Assembly (NCBI GenBank): GCA_024404875.1
Contig: JAKSPK010000011.1
Span: 1-57,031 of the forward strand
Length of the DNA: 57,031 nt
Direction of reading: 5' to 3'
Source: Oscillospiraceae bacterium
GTDB lineage: Bacteria > Bacillota > Clostridia > Oscillospirales > Ruminococcaceae
This document shows positions 1 to 7,498 of this stretch, piece by piece (the first letter of the stretch is position 1; every line of letters begins with the position of its first letter). The position numbers and the translations under genes are program-made. The notes below the pieces were generated by a model. That model had not been told where the DNA came from. It saw only the letters and a list, made by a program, of their open reading frames with translations, and searched no databases.

Positions 1-2
1 AG

Positions 3-32
3 GACTTCTCGACCGATCTCCAGGACTTCTGA
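3..32 (+). CDS. possible 3' end of an upstream gene (partial)
   Basis: The third reading frame from the window edge is open for nine codons (DFSTDLQDF) and stops with TGA at 30-32. A terminator-like hairpin follows about 28 bases later, which is what the end of a leftward-truncated gene would look like. Too little is present to identify a product, and the other two plus frames are also open at the very edge, so this is only a candidate. Confidence 0.2.
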   Translation, partial: DFSTDLQDF

Positions 33-59
33 ACGACATAGCAATTTGTAAAGCTTCAT

Positions 60-92
60 CCCGGCCATGCTCTCATGGCCGGGATATTTTTA
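60..92 (+). terminator. rho-independent terminator-like hairpin
   Basis: Arms cccggccatg and catggccggg flank a four-base loop (ctct) at 60-83, followed by a T-rich stretch (atattttta). It would end transcription entering from the left edge and insulate the sigma-factor gene. Confidence 0.7.
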
Positions 93-141
93 TGATTCCG
101 TGCCCGCCGATATTCCTTCGCCGGATACGAAATCATAAAAA

Positions 142-168
142 TGTGACCGGATGCCGCGCCGCATCGTC
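142..168 (+). promoter_or_regulatory. possible ECF-type promoter
   Basis: TGTGACC at 142-148 is followed after 16 bases by CGTC at 165-168. This resembles ECF-sigma promoters, which have a -35 with an AAC/ACC core and a -10 with CGTC. It lies 40 bases upstream of an ECF sigma gene, so autoregulation is a natural reading. The match is short and not proven. Confidence 0.35.
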
Positions 169-207
169 ATAATAATCAGAGGCCTCATTACAAAGGAAGT
201 GATACAA

Positions 208-774
208 ATGAAGATTCAGACGGATACTGACATTCTTGATCTGCTGAACGCCAGAAACCAGAACGGCCTGACCGCACTTTCAGACAAATACGGCACACTC
301 TGTCAAAAGATGTGTATGCAGATCCTCGGCAGCCGCGAGGACGCAGAGGAATGTCTCAATGATGCACTGATGAAGATCTGGGAAAGCATTCCGCCGAACT
401 GCCCCGAAAATCTCAGCGGGTATCTTGTCACCGTCTGCCGCAGAATTGCAATCGACCGCCGCAGAAGTGCGCTCCGCGAGAAACGCGGCGGAGGTCTGCC
501 GGAGCTGCCGCTCGATGAGCTTTCTGCCTGTCTCGCATCGCCGGACCGTCCCGAGGATGTCTTTGACGGAAGAGCGCTGACCAATGCGGTCAACCGGTTT
601 CTCGATACGCTGCCCGCGGAAACCCGCGTTATGTTCATTCTGCGCTATTGGTACTGTCTGCCGGTCAGCGAGATTGCAGCAGAGGTCGGCGGCGGTGCAA
701 GCCGCGTGAAAATGACGCTGATGCGCACGCGAAAAAAACTGCGTGCCTGTCTGGAACAGGAGGGATACCTATGA
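208..774 (+). CDS. ECF-family RNA polymerase sigma factor
   Basis: A 188-residue sigma-70 family protein. The N-terminal half holds a region-2-like segment (SREDAEECLNDALMKIWESI, then the RRIAIDRRRSALREKR stretch). The C-terminal half holds a region-4 helix-turn-helix (LPAETRVMFILRYWYCLPVSEIA, ending in RTRKKLRACLEQEG). The ATG at 208 is chosen because AAAGGAAGTG sits just upstream; the frame is open further back but without a ribosome site. The stop overlaps the start of the next gene as ATGA, so the two are translationally coupled. That is the standard arrangement for an ECF sigma with its membrane-bound regulator. Promoter specificity and the inducing signal are unknown. Confidence 0.9.
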   Translation: MKIQTDTDILDLLNARNQNGLTALSDKYGTLCQKMCMQILGSREDAEECLNDALMKIWESIPPNCPENLSGYLVTVCRRIAIDRRRSALREKRGGGLPELPLDELSACLASPDRPEDVFDGRALTNAVNRFLDTLPAETRVMFILRYWYCLPVSEIAAEVGGGASRVKMTLMRTRKKLRACLEQEGYL

Positions 775-2516
775 ACGAGGAGAAGTATTTTGAGTTGACC
801 GGCGGACTCCGGCCGGATTTTATCGCGGAAGCAGCGGAATGGAAGCATGAGGATCATTCCGCAGAATCCGAGATCGGCGCGATCTTTGAGGCGGATCTGA
901 AACGCCGGACACAGGAGCTGCATTCCGATGCAGATACAGAAAAAGAGCTGCCCTCCGCCGAAGCGCCAGAGGTCGAGCCGATCGAACCCATGCCGGAGAT
1001 CAGGCAGAATGATATGCCGCGGCATCTTGCGGCGGGCATTACCGCAATCGCTGCGGCGATCGCGCTGACGATCGGTGCATTTGTTTATAAGGCACAGCGC
1101 ACCGGAGACAGCGTTTTCACGCCCGCCGGCACAACGCTCGCGGATTCGTCCATTCTCAGCGTGCAGACCGGCATGGAGCCGGGCATTGCTGAGCAAACGC
1201 AGACCGCCGCGCAGTCCGGCAGCTCTGCGGCAGAGGATCCTGCATCCGTCACGGACAGCACAAGGCCCGGTGCATCGAACAACGCTGAAAGCATATCCGG
1301 CGGGAAATCAGATGCAGAACATTACTCCGGCACCAACTTTCTTGGCGGTACCGGGCATTTGCGCATGATCGCGAGCGCCGAGCCGGTACTGCATTTCGAG
1401 CAGGCTGTCATACAATTCGATCCGAATACTCTCATTGGCACAATGGCATTGGAAGATGATGTAAACTGGTATCTGCTCTTCGGCGGTCAGTATTCCCGCA
1501 TCAGCAAAACCGAACGCGATGCGGACGGCAAAGCGCATAACGAGTACATTTGTCAGCAAGCAGGCTGCTCGCACAACCGTGAAGACTGCCCCGCTTTTCT
1601 GGCGGATCAGCTTGTCACGGACGGCCGCGATCTTTACGCATTTTCGCAAAATACGCTGTTCAGGATCTCGGATGACGGAACGAAAACACCGTTTTTCCTG
1701 CTGAACGAAGACCCTGACGGCAATCGCTATTACAATGGGCGTCCGCTTGATGACTTCGCGTTGGATACTCCGGCGGAAAATTTCTACAGCGAGATGACGC
1801 TCGTCTATTTCACGCGGCTCGGCGATACCGGGAAGTGGTTTGCCGAATTTCAGCTGTCTCATTTTGACAATACGCGGCCAACCTTGGTCAATGTGTTCTT
1901 TGAGCCGATGAATGAAAAGGGCGAATCCGCGGTGACATTCATAAAGCTGCCTTATCGCACTGATTGCCGGTTCGCATTTGATCGTGAAAAAGAGCTGCTC
2001 TATGCGGGCGTTCCGGAAGAACATAATGAGAACGAAGGATTTTCAGGATATCTGCTGTATGCGATTGACATTCATACCGGAGAAGCGAGGAAACAGTCTG
2101 ACGCTTATCTGCCGGAAGGCTGGTTCTATTTCGACGGAAAGGTCTACGGCATCAGTTATGACACGCAGGAAATCATTCTAAACAGACTCGTCAACGGCGG
2201 TCATGCAGTCCCCACTTACGGCTGTCTGGATCCTGAGACAGGTGAATGGACGGTCATCGAAGAAAAAACGAATCTGGGAAATATTTTCTGCATCGGGAAC
2301 AAGGTGTATGCGCGGCGGCAGAGAAGCGTCGGAGATGACACGGTCATCCGGATGAATCCTGACGGAACGGACGAAGAGGTGCTGTATACGCGGAAGAACC
2401 GCATCACGGCGCTGAATTATGTCTCGGAGGGATTTATATTTTTGCAGACATCGGGCGGCTTCGAGCTGATCCTGAACGGAGAATGCATTCCTCTTGATTT
2501 CAGGTATGACTTCTGA
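771..2516 (+). CDS. membrane-anchored probable sigma-factor regulator with large extracellular domain
   Basis: A 581-residue protein: an acidic cytoplasmic N-terminus of about 85 residues, one transmembrane helix near residues 84-108 (GITAIAAAIALTIGAFVYKA), a Ser/Thr/Gly-rich linker, then about 400 extracellular residues. The outer domain has repeated Trp/Tyr-Gly-Asp strands suggestive of a beta-propeller. It carries a Cys/His cluster near residue 260 (ICQQAGCSHNREDC). It overlaps the sigma gene by four bases, so by context it is the likely anti-sigma or sensor. No classic ZAS (HxxxCxxC) anti-sigma motif is visible in the N-terminus, so that role is inference. The upstream in-frame extension lacks a ribosome site and was not used. 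Confidence 0.6.
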   Translation: MNEEKYFELTGGLRPDFIAEAAEWKHEDHSAESEIGAIFEADLKRRTQELHSDADTEKELPSAEAPEVEPIEPMPEIRQNDMPRHLAAGITAIAAAIALTIGAFVYKAQRTGDSVFTPAGTTLADSSILSVQTGMEPGIAEQTQTAAQSGSSAAEDPASVTDSTRPGASNNAESISGGKSDAEHYSGTNFLGGTGHLRMIASAEPVLHFEQAVIQFDPNTLIGTMALEDDVNWYLLFGGQYSRISKTERDADGKAHNEYICQQAGCSHNREDCPAFLADQLVTDGRDLYAFSQNTLFRISDDGTKTPFFLLNEDPDGNRYYNGRPLDDFALDTPAENFYSEMTLVYFTRLGDTGKWFAEFQLSHFDNTRPTLVNVFFEPMNEKGESAVTFIKLPYRTDCRFAFDREKELLYAGVPEEHNENEGFSGYLLYAIDIHTGEARKQSDAYLPEGWFYFDGKVYGISYDTQEIILNRLVNGGHAVPTYGCLDPETGEWTVIEEKTNLGNIFCIGNKVYARRQRSVGDDTVIRMNPDGTDEEVLYTRKNRITALNYVSEGFIFLQTSGGFELILNGECIPLDFRYDF

Positions 2517-2625
2517 CAGCGAAAGATTCTCTCGGCAGACCGTGAAAGACAATTACATGAGAAGGAAAGCTCCGCGGCCGGCAGCATATATTTGAGGGGA
2601 TAAACATCACAGTCATTCCGTTATG

Positions 2626-2677
2626 GCAGCACCGCATAAAGCCGCCAAGCCGTCAGGCAGGCTTTGTGCGGTGCTGC
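2626..2677 (+). terminator. terminator-like hairpin after the sigma/regulator pair
   Basis: Arms gcagcaccgca and tgcggtgctgc are perfect over 11 bp, and the stem continues imperfectly with aaagcc/ggcttt. Only a weak T-run follows (tatctcat). The 368-base gap 2517-2884 otherwise holds the tetR promoter and operator; I see no gene in it. Confidence 0.55.
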
Positions 2678-2789
2678 TATCTCATCCCCCAACCGATAAA
2701 GTGTAACGAAAAAATCCCAACCCTGCCCCCGCTTTCTCATCAAATTTCCTATTTTTGCCCATTATCCGTCTCTTTCACCTAGCTTTCAC

Positions 2790-2818
2790 TTGACATATCT
2801 CTGATTCTGTGCTATAAT
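2790..2818 (+). promoter_or_regulatory. consensus sigma-A promoter of the tetR-fab operon
   Basis: TTGACA at 2790-2795, a 17-base spacer, and TATAAT at 2813-2818: a full consensus vegetative promoter. The operator palindrome begins one base after the -10, so a bound repressor would cover the transcription start. Confidence 0.9.
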
Positions 2819-2848
2819 AGCACATAGTGTGCTGGCACACTATGTGCT
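2819..2848. promoter_or_regulatory. perfect 30-bp palindromic operator
   Basis: Arms agcacatagtgtgc and gcacactatgtgct are exact reverse complements over 14 bp around a 2-bp centre (tg). The palindrome abuts the -10 box and precedes a TetR-family gene, so it is the likely autoregulatory operator for that protein. It could in principle also form an RNA hairpin in the leader. Confidence 0.85.
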
Positions 2849-2884
2849 GACACTTCCTACACCACTGAAAGGAGTCCGGATCGC

Positions 2885-3499
2885 ATGGCATCCACCGCCA
2901 ATACCGCCAATTCCGAATTACAAAAGCCGGTACGCATCCGGGACGAAATCTCAGACCATATCATCGAAATCGTCGCCCGCATCGCTGAAGAGGAAGGCGC
3001 CCACAAAGTCACGGTACGGAAAATCATCACTGAGTTAGGCGTGACAAACCGCGTGTTTTATAACCGCTTCGCAAACTGCGACGAGGTGCTGCGCATCGTC
3101 TACCGCAATGCGGTCATGCATATGCGCGAAAATATCAAGCCGGAATTTCACGACAGGGAAAGCTTTGAGCAGTTCTGCATTGATACCGCCGTCAGCGTGC
3201 TGATGCAGACCTACGATGTCAAAATGCAGTTCCGGTGCTATGTCTTTGAGCATGACTCCCTCACTGAGGAAAACCGCTGCTGGTGGAACGAAAAGATCAA
3301 AAAGTATTACCAGTATGCACTGGAGCAGGGCTTCGCAAAGCAAGTCGATGCTGACGCGCTCTGCTACGCAATCTGGTGCTTTTGCAGAGGTTATTATGCC
3401 GATTCAGTTTCCCGCCAGCTAACCAAAGAGGAAGCCGAGCGCTACTTTACTTTTGGCTTCAACTGTCTCCTGAACGGCGTCGTCGCCGGTAAGGACTAA
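2885..3499 (+). CDS. TetR/AcrR-family regulator of the fatty-acid operon
   Basis: A 204-residue protein. The N-terminal helix-turn-helix is recognisable (VTVRKIITELGVTNRVFYNR, residues about 40-60), followed by an all-helical ligand-binding half with aromatic and Cys residues (YAIWCFCRGYY). AAAGGAG lies ten bases before the ATG. It is the first gene after a consensus promoter with a palindromic operator and ends 25 bases before fabH, so it is probably cotranscribed with the fatty-acid genes and represses them and itself. The ligand (acyl-CoA, acyl-ACP or malonyl-CoA) cannot be read from the sequence. Bacillus uses FapR and streptococci FabT for this job; neither family is present here. Confidence 0.85.
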   Translation: MASTANTANSELQKPVRIRDEISDHIIEIVARIAEEEGAHKVTVRKIITELGVTNRVFYNRFANCDEVLRIVYRNAVMHMRENIKPEFHDRESFEQFCIDTAVSVLMQTYDVKMQFRCYVFEHDSLTEENRCWWNEKIKKYYQYALEQGFAKQVDADALCYAIWCFCRGYYADSVSRQLTKEEAERYFTFGFNCLLNGVVAGKD

Positions 3500-3524
3500 T
3501 CATATAATGAATGGAGATCGTGAG

Positions 3525-4478
3525 ATGAGTATTCAGATTCTCGGCACGGGTTCTTATGTGCCGGAAAAGATCGTGACAAACGATGAGCTTTCCAAAATGG
3601 TCGAGACCTCGGACGAATGGATCACACAGCGCGTCGGCGTGCGGGAGCGTCATGTCTCCGAGCATGAATCGGCTGCGGAAATGGGTGCGATCGCGGCACA
3701 GCGTGCGCTCGAAGCAGCCGGCATCACTGCAGATCAGCTCGGCCTGATCGTCGGTGCGACAATCTCTGCCGATTACGGCTGCCCGTCGCTCTCAGCGACA
3801 ATCCAGAATGCAATCGGTGCAAGCTGCCCCGCATTCGATGTCAATTCCGCCTGCAGCGGCTTCATGTTTGCTCTCGATACCGCAGCAGCATTCATAGCAC
3901 GCGGCGGCATCAAGTATGCGCTCGTGCTGGGTGCGGAGCGTCTCAGCCGTCTCCTCGACTGGACAGATCGTGGTACCTGCGTCATTTTCGGTGACGGTGC
4001 AGGCGCCGCTGTCATCGCGCCAGGCGAGAGCTATCTTGCTTCACATCTCTATACTTCCGGCAATGCATCCGTGCTTTCTATCCCGCTCGGCAAAGGCAAT
4101 TCGCCGTTCTATGAAAAAGATTCCGAGCCGCTTGCCATTCGCATGAGCGGTCAGGAAACATTCAAATTTGCCGTCAAGACGATCGTCGGCGATGTAAAGC
4201 TCCTCTGTGAAAATGCCGGCATCTCGCCGGAGCAGATTGACTACATCGTTCCGCATCAGGCAAATATCCGCATTATCGACCTCGCAGCACGGCGGCTCGG
4301 CATTCCGATGGAAAAATTCATTGTCAATATCGAAAAAATCGGCAACACCTCAGCCGCAAGCGTACCGATCTCCTTCGACGGACTTGTCCGGAGCGGCAAG
4401 CTCAAAAAGGGCGATCTGATCGTCCTCTGCGCATTCGGCGGCGGCCTTTCCAGCGGCGCCTGCCTGCTGCGCTGGTAA
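3525..4478 (+). CDS. fabH: beta-ketoacyl-ACP synthase III
   Basis: 317 residues. FabH starts chain elongation by condensing acetyl-CoA (or a branched acyl-CoA) with malonyl-ACP. The Cys-His-Asn triad is visible: C110 in NSACSGF, H244 in VPHQANIRI and N274 in IGNTSAASVP. The usual N-terminus (ILGTGSYVPEKIVTNDEL) is present. The ATG at 3525 is chosen over one at 3507 because GGAG lies nine bases before it. It is the first enzyme gene of the operon, directly after tetR. No truncation or missing catalytic residue is seen. Confidence 0.97.
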   Translation: MSIQILGTGSYVPEKIVTNDELSKMVETSDEWITQRVGVRERHVSEHESAAEMGAIAAQRALEAAGITADQLGLIVGATISADYGCPSLSATIQNAIGASCPAFDVNSACSGFMFALDTAAAFIARGGIKYALVLGAERLSRLLDWTDRGTCVIFGDGAGAAVIAPGESYLASHLYTSGNASVLSIPLGKGNSPFYEKDSEPLAIRMSGQETFKFAVKTIVGDVKLLCENAGISPEQIDYIVPHQANIRIIDLAARRLGIPMEKFIVNIEKIGNTSAASVPISFDGLVRSGKLKKGDLIVLCAFGGGLSSGACLLRW

Positions 4479-4492
4479 AACTTTTGTTATCA

Positions 4493-4519
4493 ATAAGCCG
4501 ACGGCTTATATGATATAAT
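4493..4519 (+). promoter_or_regulatory. inverted repeat and extended -10 promoter upstream of acpP
   Basis: Arms ataagccg and cggcttat flank a single base (4493-4509). TGATATAAT follows at 4511-4519, a perfect extended -10 element (TGnTATAAT). No good -35 is seen at 17 bases, as expected for extended -10 promoters. This suggests a separate start giving acyl carrier protein extra expression, with the inverted repeat placed where a regulator could act. Confidence 0.5.
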
Positions 4520-4637
4520 ACCGGTCCCTCAGAATTTCACAGACATCCGGCGGCCGAAATCCCGCCGTCTGCTCTGTGTTGTTTTTCGGGAACCGAAAAA
4601 ATTGCATCTGCAAAATTAACAATGGAGGAACCAAACT

Positions 4638-4859
4638 ATGAACAGCGAAAAGATCATCAAGGTCCTTGCAGACCACCTCGAAATGGATCCGTCTGAGATC
4701 ACCGAGGAAACCACCTTTGCAGAGCTCGGCGTCGATTCCCTCGAAGCTGTCGAGATCATGATGGAGATGGAGGACGAACTGGGCGTCGAGATCAACCCGC
4801 AGGAAGCAGGCAAGTCTGTCAAAGAGCTGATCGCTTACGTTGACAGCAAGCAGGGCTGA
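4638..4859 (+). CDS. acpP: acyl carrier protein
   Basis: 73 acidic residues, the normal size. The phosphopantetheine attachment site is Ser34 in GVDSLEAVEIMMEMEDELGV. The protein carries the growing acyl chain between the Fab enzymes. A GGAGG ribosome site lies upstream. A 159-base spacer separates it from fabH and contains its own extended -10 promoter, so acpP can probably be made in excess over the upstream genes. Confidence 0.97.
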   Translation: MNSEKIIKVLADHLEMDPSEITEETTFAELGVDSLEAVEIMMEMEDELGVEINPQEAGKSVKELIAYVDSKQG

Positions 4860-4863
4860 TCCC

Positions 4864-5799
4864 ATGGAGCGAACAGCAATCCTCTGCGATCTGCTGGGCA
4901 CCCGTTATCCGCTGATGCAGGGCGGCATGGCGCATATCTCTGATGCGCGCCTTGCAGCAGCGGTCTCCAACGCCGGCGGACTGGGCATCCTTTCCGCAGC
5001 GAGCGGTGATCCCGAAAAGGTCGCAGCTATGATCGACGAAACCCGCGCACTGACTGACAAGCCCTTTGGCCTGAACATCATGCTGCGCGGAAATCATATA
5101 GATGAACTCGCCGCGCTTGCAGCGGCAAAAAAGGTCGCAGTCGTGACCACCGGTGCAGGCTCCCCTGCCAATTATATCCCGATGTGGCGTGAGGCCGGCA
5201 TTAAGGTCATTCCGGTCGTCTCGACCGCAGCAATGGCACAGCTCATGGAAAAATCCGGTGCGGATGCTGTTGTCGCGGAGGGAACTGAGTCCGGCGGCCA
5301 TGTCGGTGAAATGACCACAATGGCTCTGGTCCCGCAGGTCTGCGATTCGGTCAGCATTCCCGTCATCGCGGCAGGCGGCATCGCGGATGGCAGAGGCTTT
5401 GCCGCAGCGATTATGCTCGGTGCCTGCGGTGTGCAGATCGGTACGCGTTTCCTTGCTGCCGCAGAATGCTGCATACATCCGGAATATAAGGCGCGTCTGC
5501 TGAAGGCGAAGGATACCTCCACAGTCGTAACAGGCAAGCGGCTCGGCCACCCCGTCCGCTCGCTGAAATCCGCGTTTTCGCGCGCATACGCAAAAGCCGA
5601 ATATACCGATATCTCCGATGAGGATCTGGAGGCAATGGCTGTCGGAACACTCCGTGCCGCCGTTGTGGAGGGCGATCCGAAGCGCGGCTGTTTCCTCGCC
5701 GGACAGATCTCCGGTCTCGTGAACAAAGAGCAGTCTGCCGCGGAAATGATCGACGAGATCATGAGCGAAACAGCAAAGCTGCTCGGTAAAACATTCTGA
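4864..5799 (+). CDS. fabK: enoyl-ACP reductase II (FMN-dependent)
   Basis: 311 residues of the nitronate-monooxygenase-like FMN TIM-barrel family. Visible motifs are YPLMQGGMAHISDARLAAAV near the N-terminus, ESGGHVGEMTT, and the phosphate-binding AAGGIADGRG followed by LGACGVQIGTRFL. FabK performs the last reduction of each elongation cycle. No FabI, FabL or FabV is seen in the window, so FabK looks like the operon's enoyl reductase; the family is known for insensitivity to triclosan. The ATG at 4864 is four bases after acpP. An upstream TTG in frame has no ribosome site. Confidence 0.93.
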   Translation: MERTAILCDLLGTRYPLMQGGMAHISDARLAAAVSNAGGLGILSAASGDPEKVAAMIDETRALTDKPFGLNIMLRGNHIDELAALAAAKKVAVVTTGAGSPANYIPMWREAGIKVIPVVSTAAMAQLMEKSGADAVVAEGTESGGHVGEMTTMALVPQVCDSVSIPVIAAGGIADGRGFAAAIMLGACGVQIGTRFLAAAECCIHPEYKARLLKAKDTSTVVTGKRLGHPVRSLKSAFSRAYAKAEYTDISDEDLEAMAVGTLRAAVVEGDPKRGCFLAGQISGLVNKEQSAAEMIDEIMSETAKLLGKTF

Positions 5800-5816
5800 T
5801 CGAAGGAGTTCTTCAA

Positions 5817-6746
5817 ATGGGAAAGATCGCATTTCTCTTTGCCGGTCAGGGCGCGCAGTACAGCGGCATGGGACAGTCGCTGTATGCACAGTCTGCGGCG
5901 GCAAAGCAGCTCTATGATGCGGCGGAACAGTTCCGCCCCGGCACACAGGCGCAGTCCTTCTCCGGCACGGATGAGGAGCTGAAGCGCACTGAAAATACAC
6001 AGCCATGCCTTTATCTTGTAGATCTGGCTGCGGCGCGTGCGCTGGAGGAAGCAGGCATTCATGCCGATGCTGTCGCCGGATTCTCGCTCGGCGAGGTTGC
6101 GGCACTCGCGTTCGCAGGCGCCTATTCCGATGCAGACGGCTTCCGCATCGTTACCGAGCGCGGAAAACTCATGCAGACCGCCGGCGACGCCGCTGACACA
6201 GCCATGTGCGCAGTCGTCAAGCTCGATGCCAAGACTGTTTCCGACACTGCGTCAGAATTTGAGCAGCTCTATGCCGTCAACTTCAACTGCCCCGGCCAGA
6301 CCGTTGTTTCCGGCCTGAGCAGCAGTATGCCGGCATTTTCCGCAAAGATCAAGGAGCTGGGCGGCAGATGCATCCCGCTGAAGGTCAGTGCGGCATTCCA
6401 TTCGCCGTTTATGCAGGACGCATCCGCGCAGTTTGGCACAGTGCTGGCAGAGTATGATTTCACCGGCGCAAACATCCCGGTCTATGCGAATCTCACTGCA
6501 CAGCCCTATGCAAGCGATGCAGCGAAAATGCGCGAAACCTTGCAGCAGCAAATGTGCAGCCCCGTTCGCTGGCAGGAAACGATCGAGAATCTGATCGCGG
6601 ACGGCTTTGATACTTTCATTGAGGTCGGCGCAGGCACAACGCTGAGCGGCCTTGTGAAGAAGATCTCCGGCGATGTGCAGATTCTGAATGTCGCTGCGGC
6701 GGAGGATCTTGAAAATACAAGAAAGGCGGTGGCTGGCGAATGCTGA
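5817..6746 (+). CDS. fabD: malonyl-CoA:ACP transacylase
   Basis: 309 residues. The enzyme loads malonate from CoA onto acyl carrier protein. The N-terminal LFAGQGAQYSGMG motif, the nucleophile Ser90 in GFSLGE and His195 in SAAFHSPFM are all in place. AAGGAG precedes the start. Its last codons overlap the fabG start (ATG at 6740, stop at 6744-6746), indicating translational coupling. Confidence 0.96.
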   Translation: MGKIAFLFAGQGAQYSGMGQSLYAQSAAAKQLYDAAEQFRPGTQAQSFSGTDEELKRTENTQPCLYLVDLAAARALEEAGIHADAVAGFSLGEVAALAFAGAYSDADGFRIVTERGKLMQTAGDAADTAMCAVVKLDAKTVSDTASEFEQLYAVNFNCPGQTVVSGLSSSMPAFSAKIKELGGRCIPLKVSAAFHSPFMQDASAQFGTVLAEYDFTGANIPVYANLTAQPYASDAAKMRETLQQQMCSPVRWQETIENLIADGFDTFIEVGAGTTLSGLVKKISGDVQILNVAAAEDLENTRKAVAGEC

Positions 6747-7486
6747 ACGGAAAAACAGCGCTCGTAACAGGCGGCGCTCGCGGCATCGGTGCCGCAATTT
6801 GCCAAAAACTTGCGTCACTCGGCGCTGATATCGCAATCGTCGATCTGACGGTCACAGAGCAGGCGCAGGCACTCGAAACGGAGCTGGTCTCCGCATACGG
6901 AGTCAAGGCAAAGGCCTATGCCTGCAATGTCGGTGATGCAGAACAGTGTAAAGCAGTTGTTAAGCAGGTAAATGAGGATCTCGGCAATGTGACGATTCTC
7001 GTCAACAATGCGGGCATCACCCGCGATGCACTGATCCTCGGCATGAAGGAAGCCGATTTTGATGCGGTTGTCAATACCAATCTCAAGGGCACCTTCAATA
7101 TGACACAGGCCTGCTGCCGCACATTCATGAAACAGAGATACGGCAAGATTATCAATCTCGGTTCGGTCTCCGGACTGCTCGGCACGGCAGGTCAGGCGAA
7201 TTACGCCGCCTCCAAAGCGGGTGTCATGGCGCTGACAAAGGTTACGGCGCGTGAGCTGGCCTCCCGCGGCGTGACCTGCAATGCAATCGCACCGGGTTTC
7301 ATTGCCACAGATATGACAAAGGAAATCAGCGACGAAGCGACTGAAAATTATTTAAAGTCCATTCCGGTCGGCAGAGCCGGAAAGCCAGAGGATGTTGCAA
7401 ATCTGGCAGCATTCCTTGCTTCTCCTGAATCGGACTATATCACCGGTACCGTCATCCGCATCGACGGCGGACTGGCAATTTCATAA
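6740..7486 (+). CDS. fabG: 3-oxoacyl-ACP reductase
   Basis: 248-residue short-chain dehydrogenase. It has the NADPH-binding TGGARGIG motif, NNAG, and the Ser142-Tyr155-Lys159 catalytic set (LGSVSG ... NYAASKAG). It reduces beta-ketoacyl-ACP in fatty-acid elongation. The start overlaps fabD and the stop lies 12 bases before fabF. Confidence 0.96.
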   Translation: MLNGKTALVTGGARGIGAAICQKLASLGADIAIVDLTVTEQAQALETELVSAYGVKAKAYACNVGDAEQCKAVVKQVNEDLGNVTILVNNAGITRDALILGMKEADFDAVVNTNLKGTFNMTQACCRTFMKQRYGKIINLGSVSGLLGTAGQANYAASKAGVMALTKVTARELASRGVTCNAIAPGFIATDMTKEISDEATENYLKSIPVGRAGKPEDVANLAAFLASPESDYITGTVIRIDGGLAIS

Positions 7487-7498
7487 GCGGAGGAAAAT

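Noticed and set aside
1-40. Direct repeat aggacttct at the left edge
   Set aside because: Two nine-base copies 22 bases apart in what may be the end of a gene; too short to call a repeat element.
4819-6105. Long minus-strand frame opposite fabK/fabD (428 codons)
   Set aside because: It lies entirely opposite genes with intact catalytic motifs, has Cys/His/Arg-rich composition typical of antisense frames in GC-rich genes, and no ribosome site.
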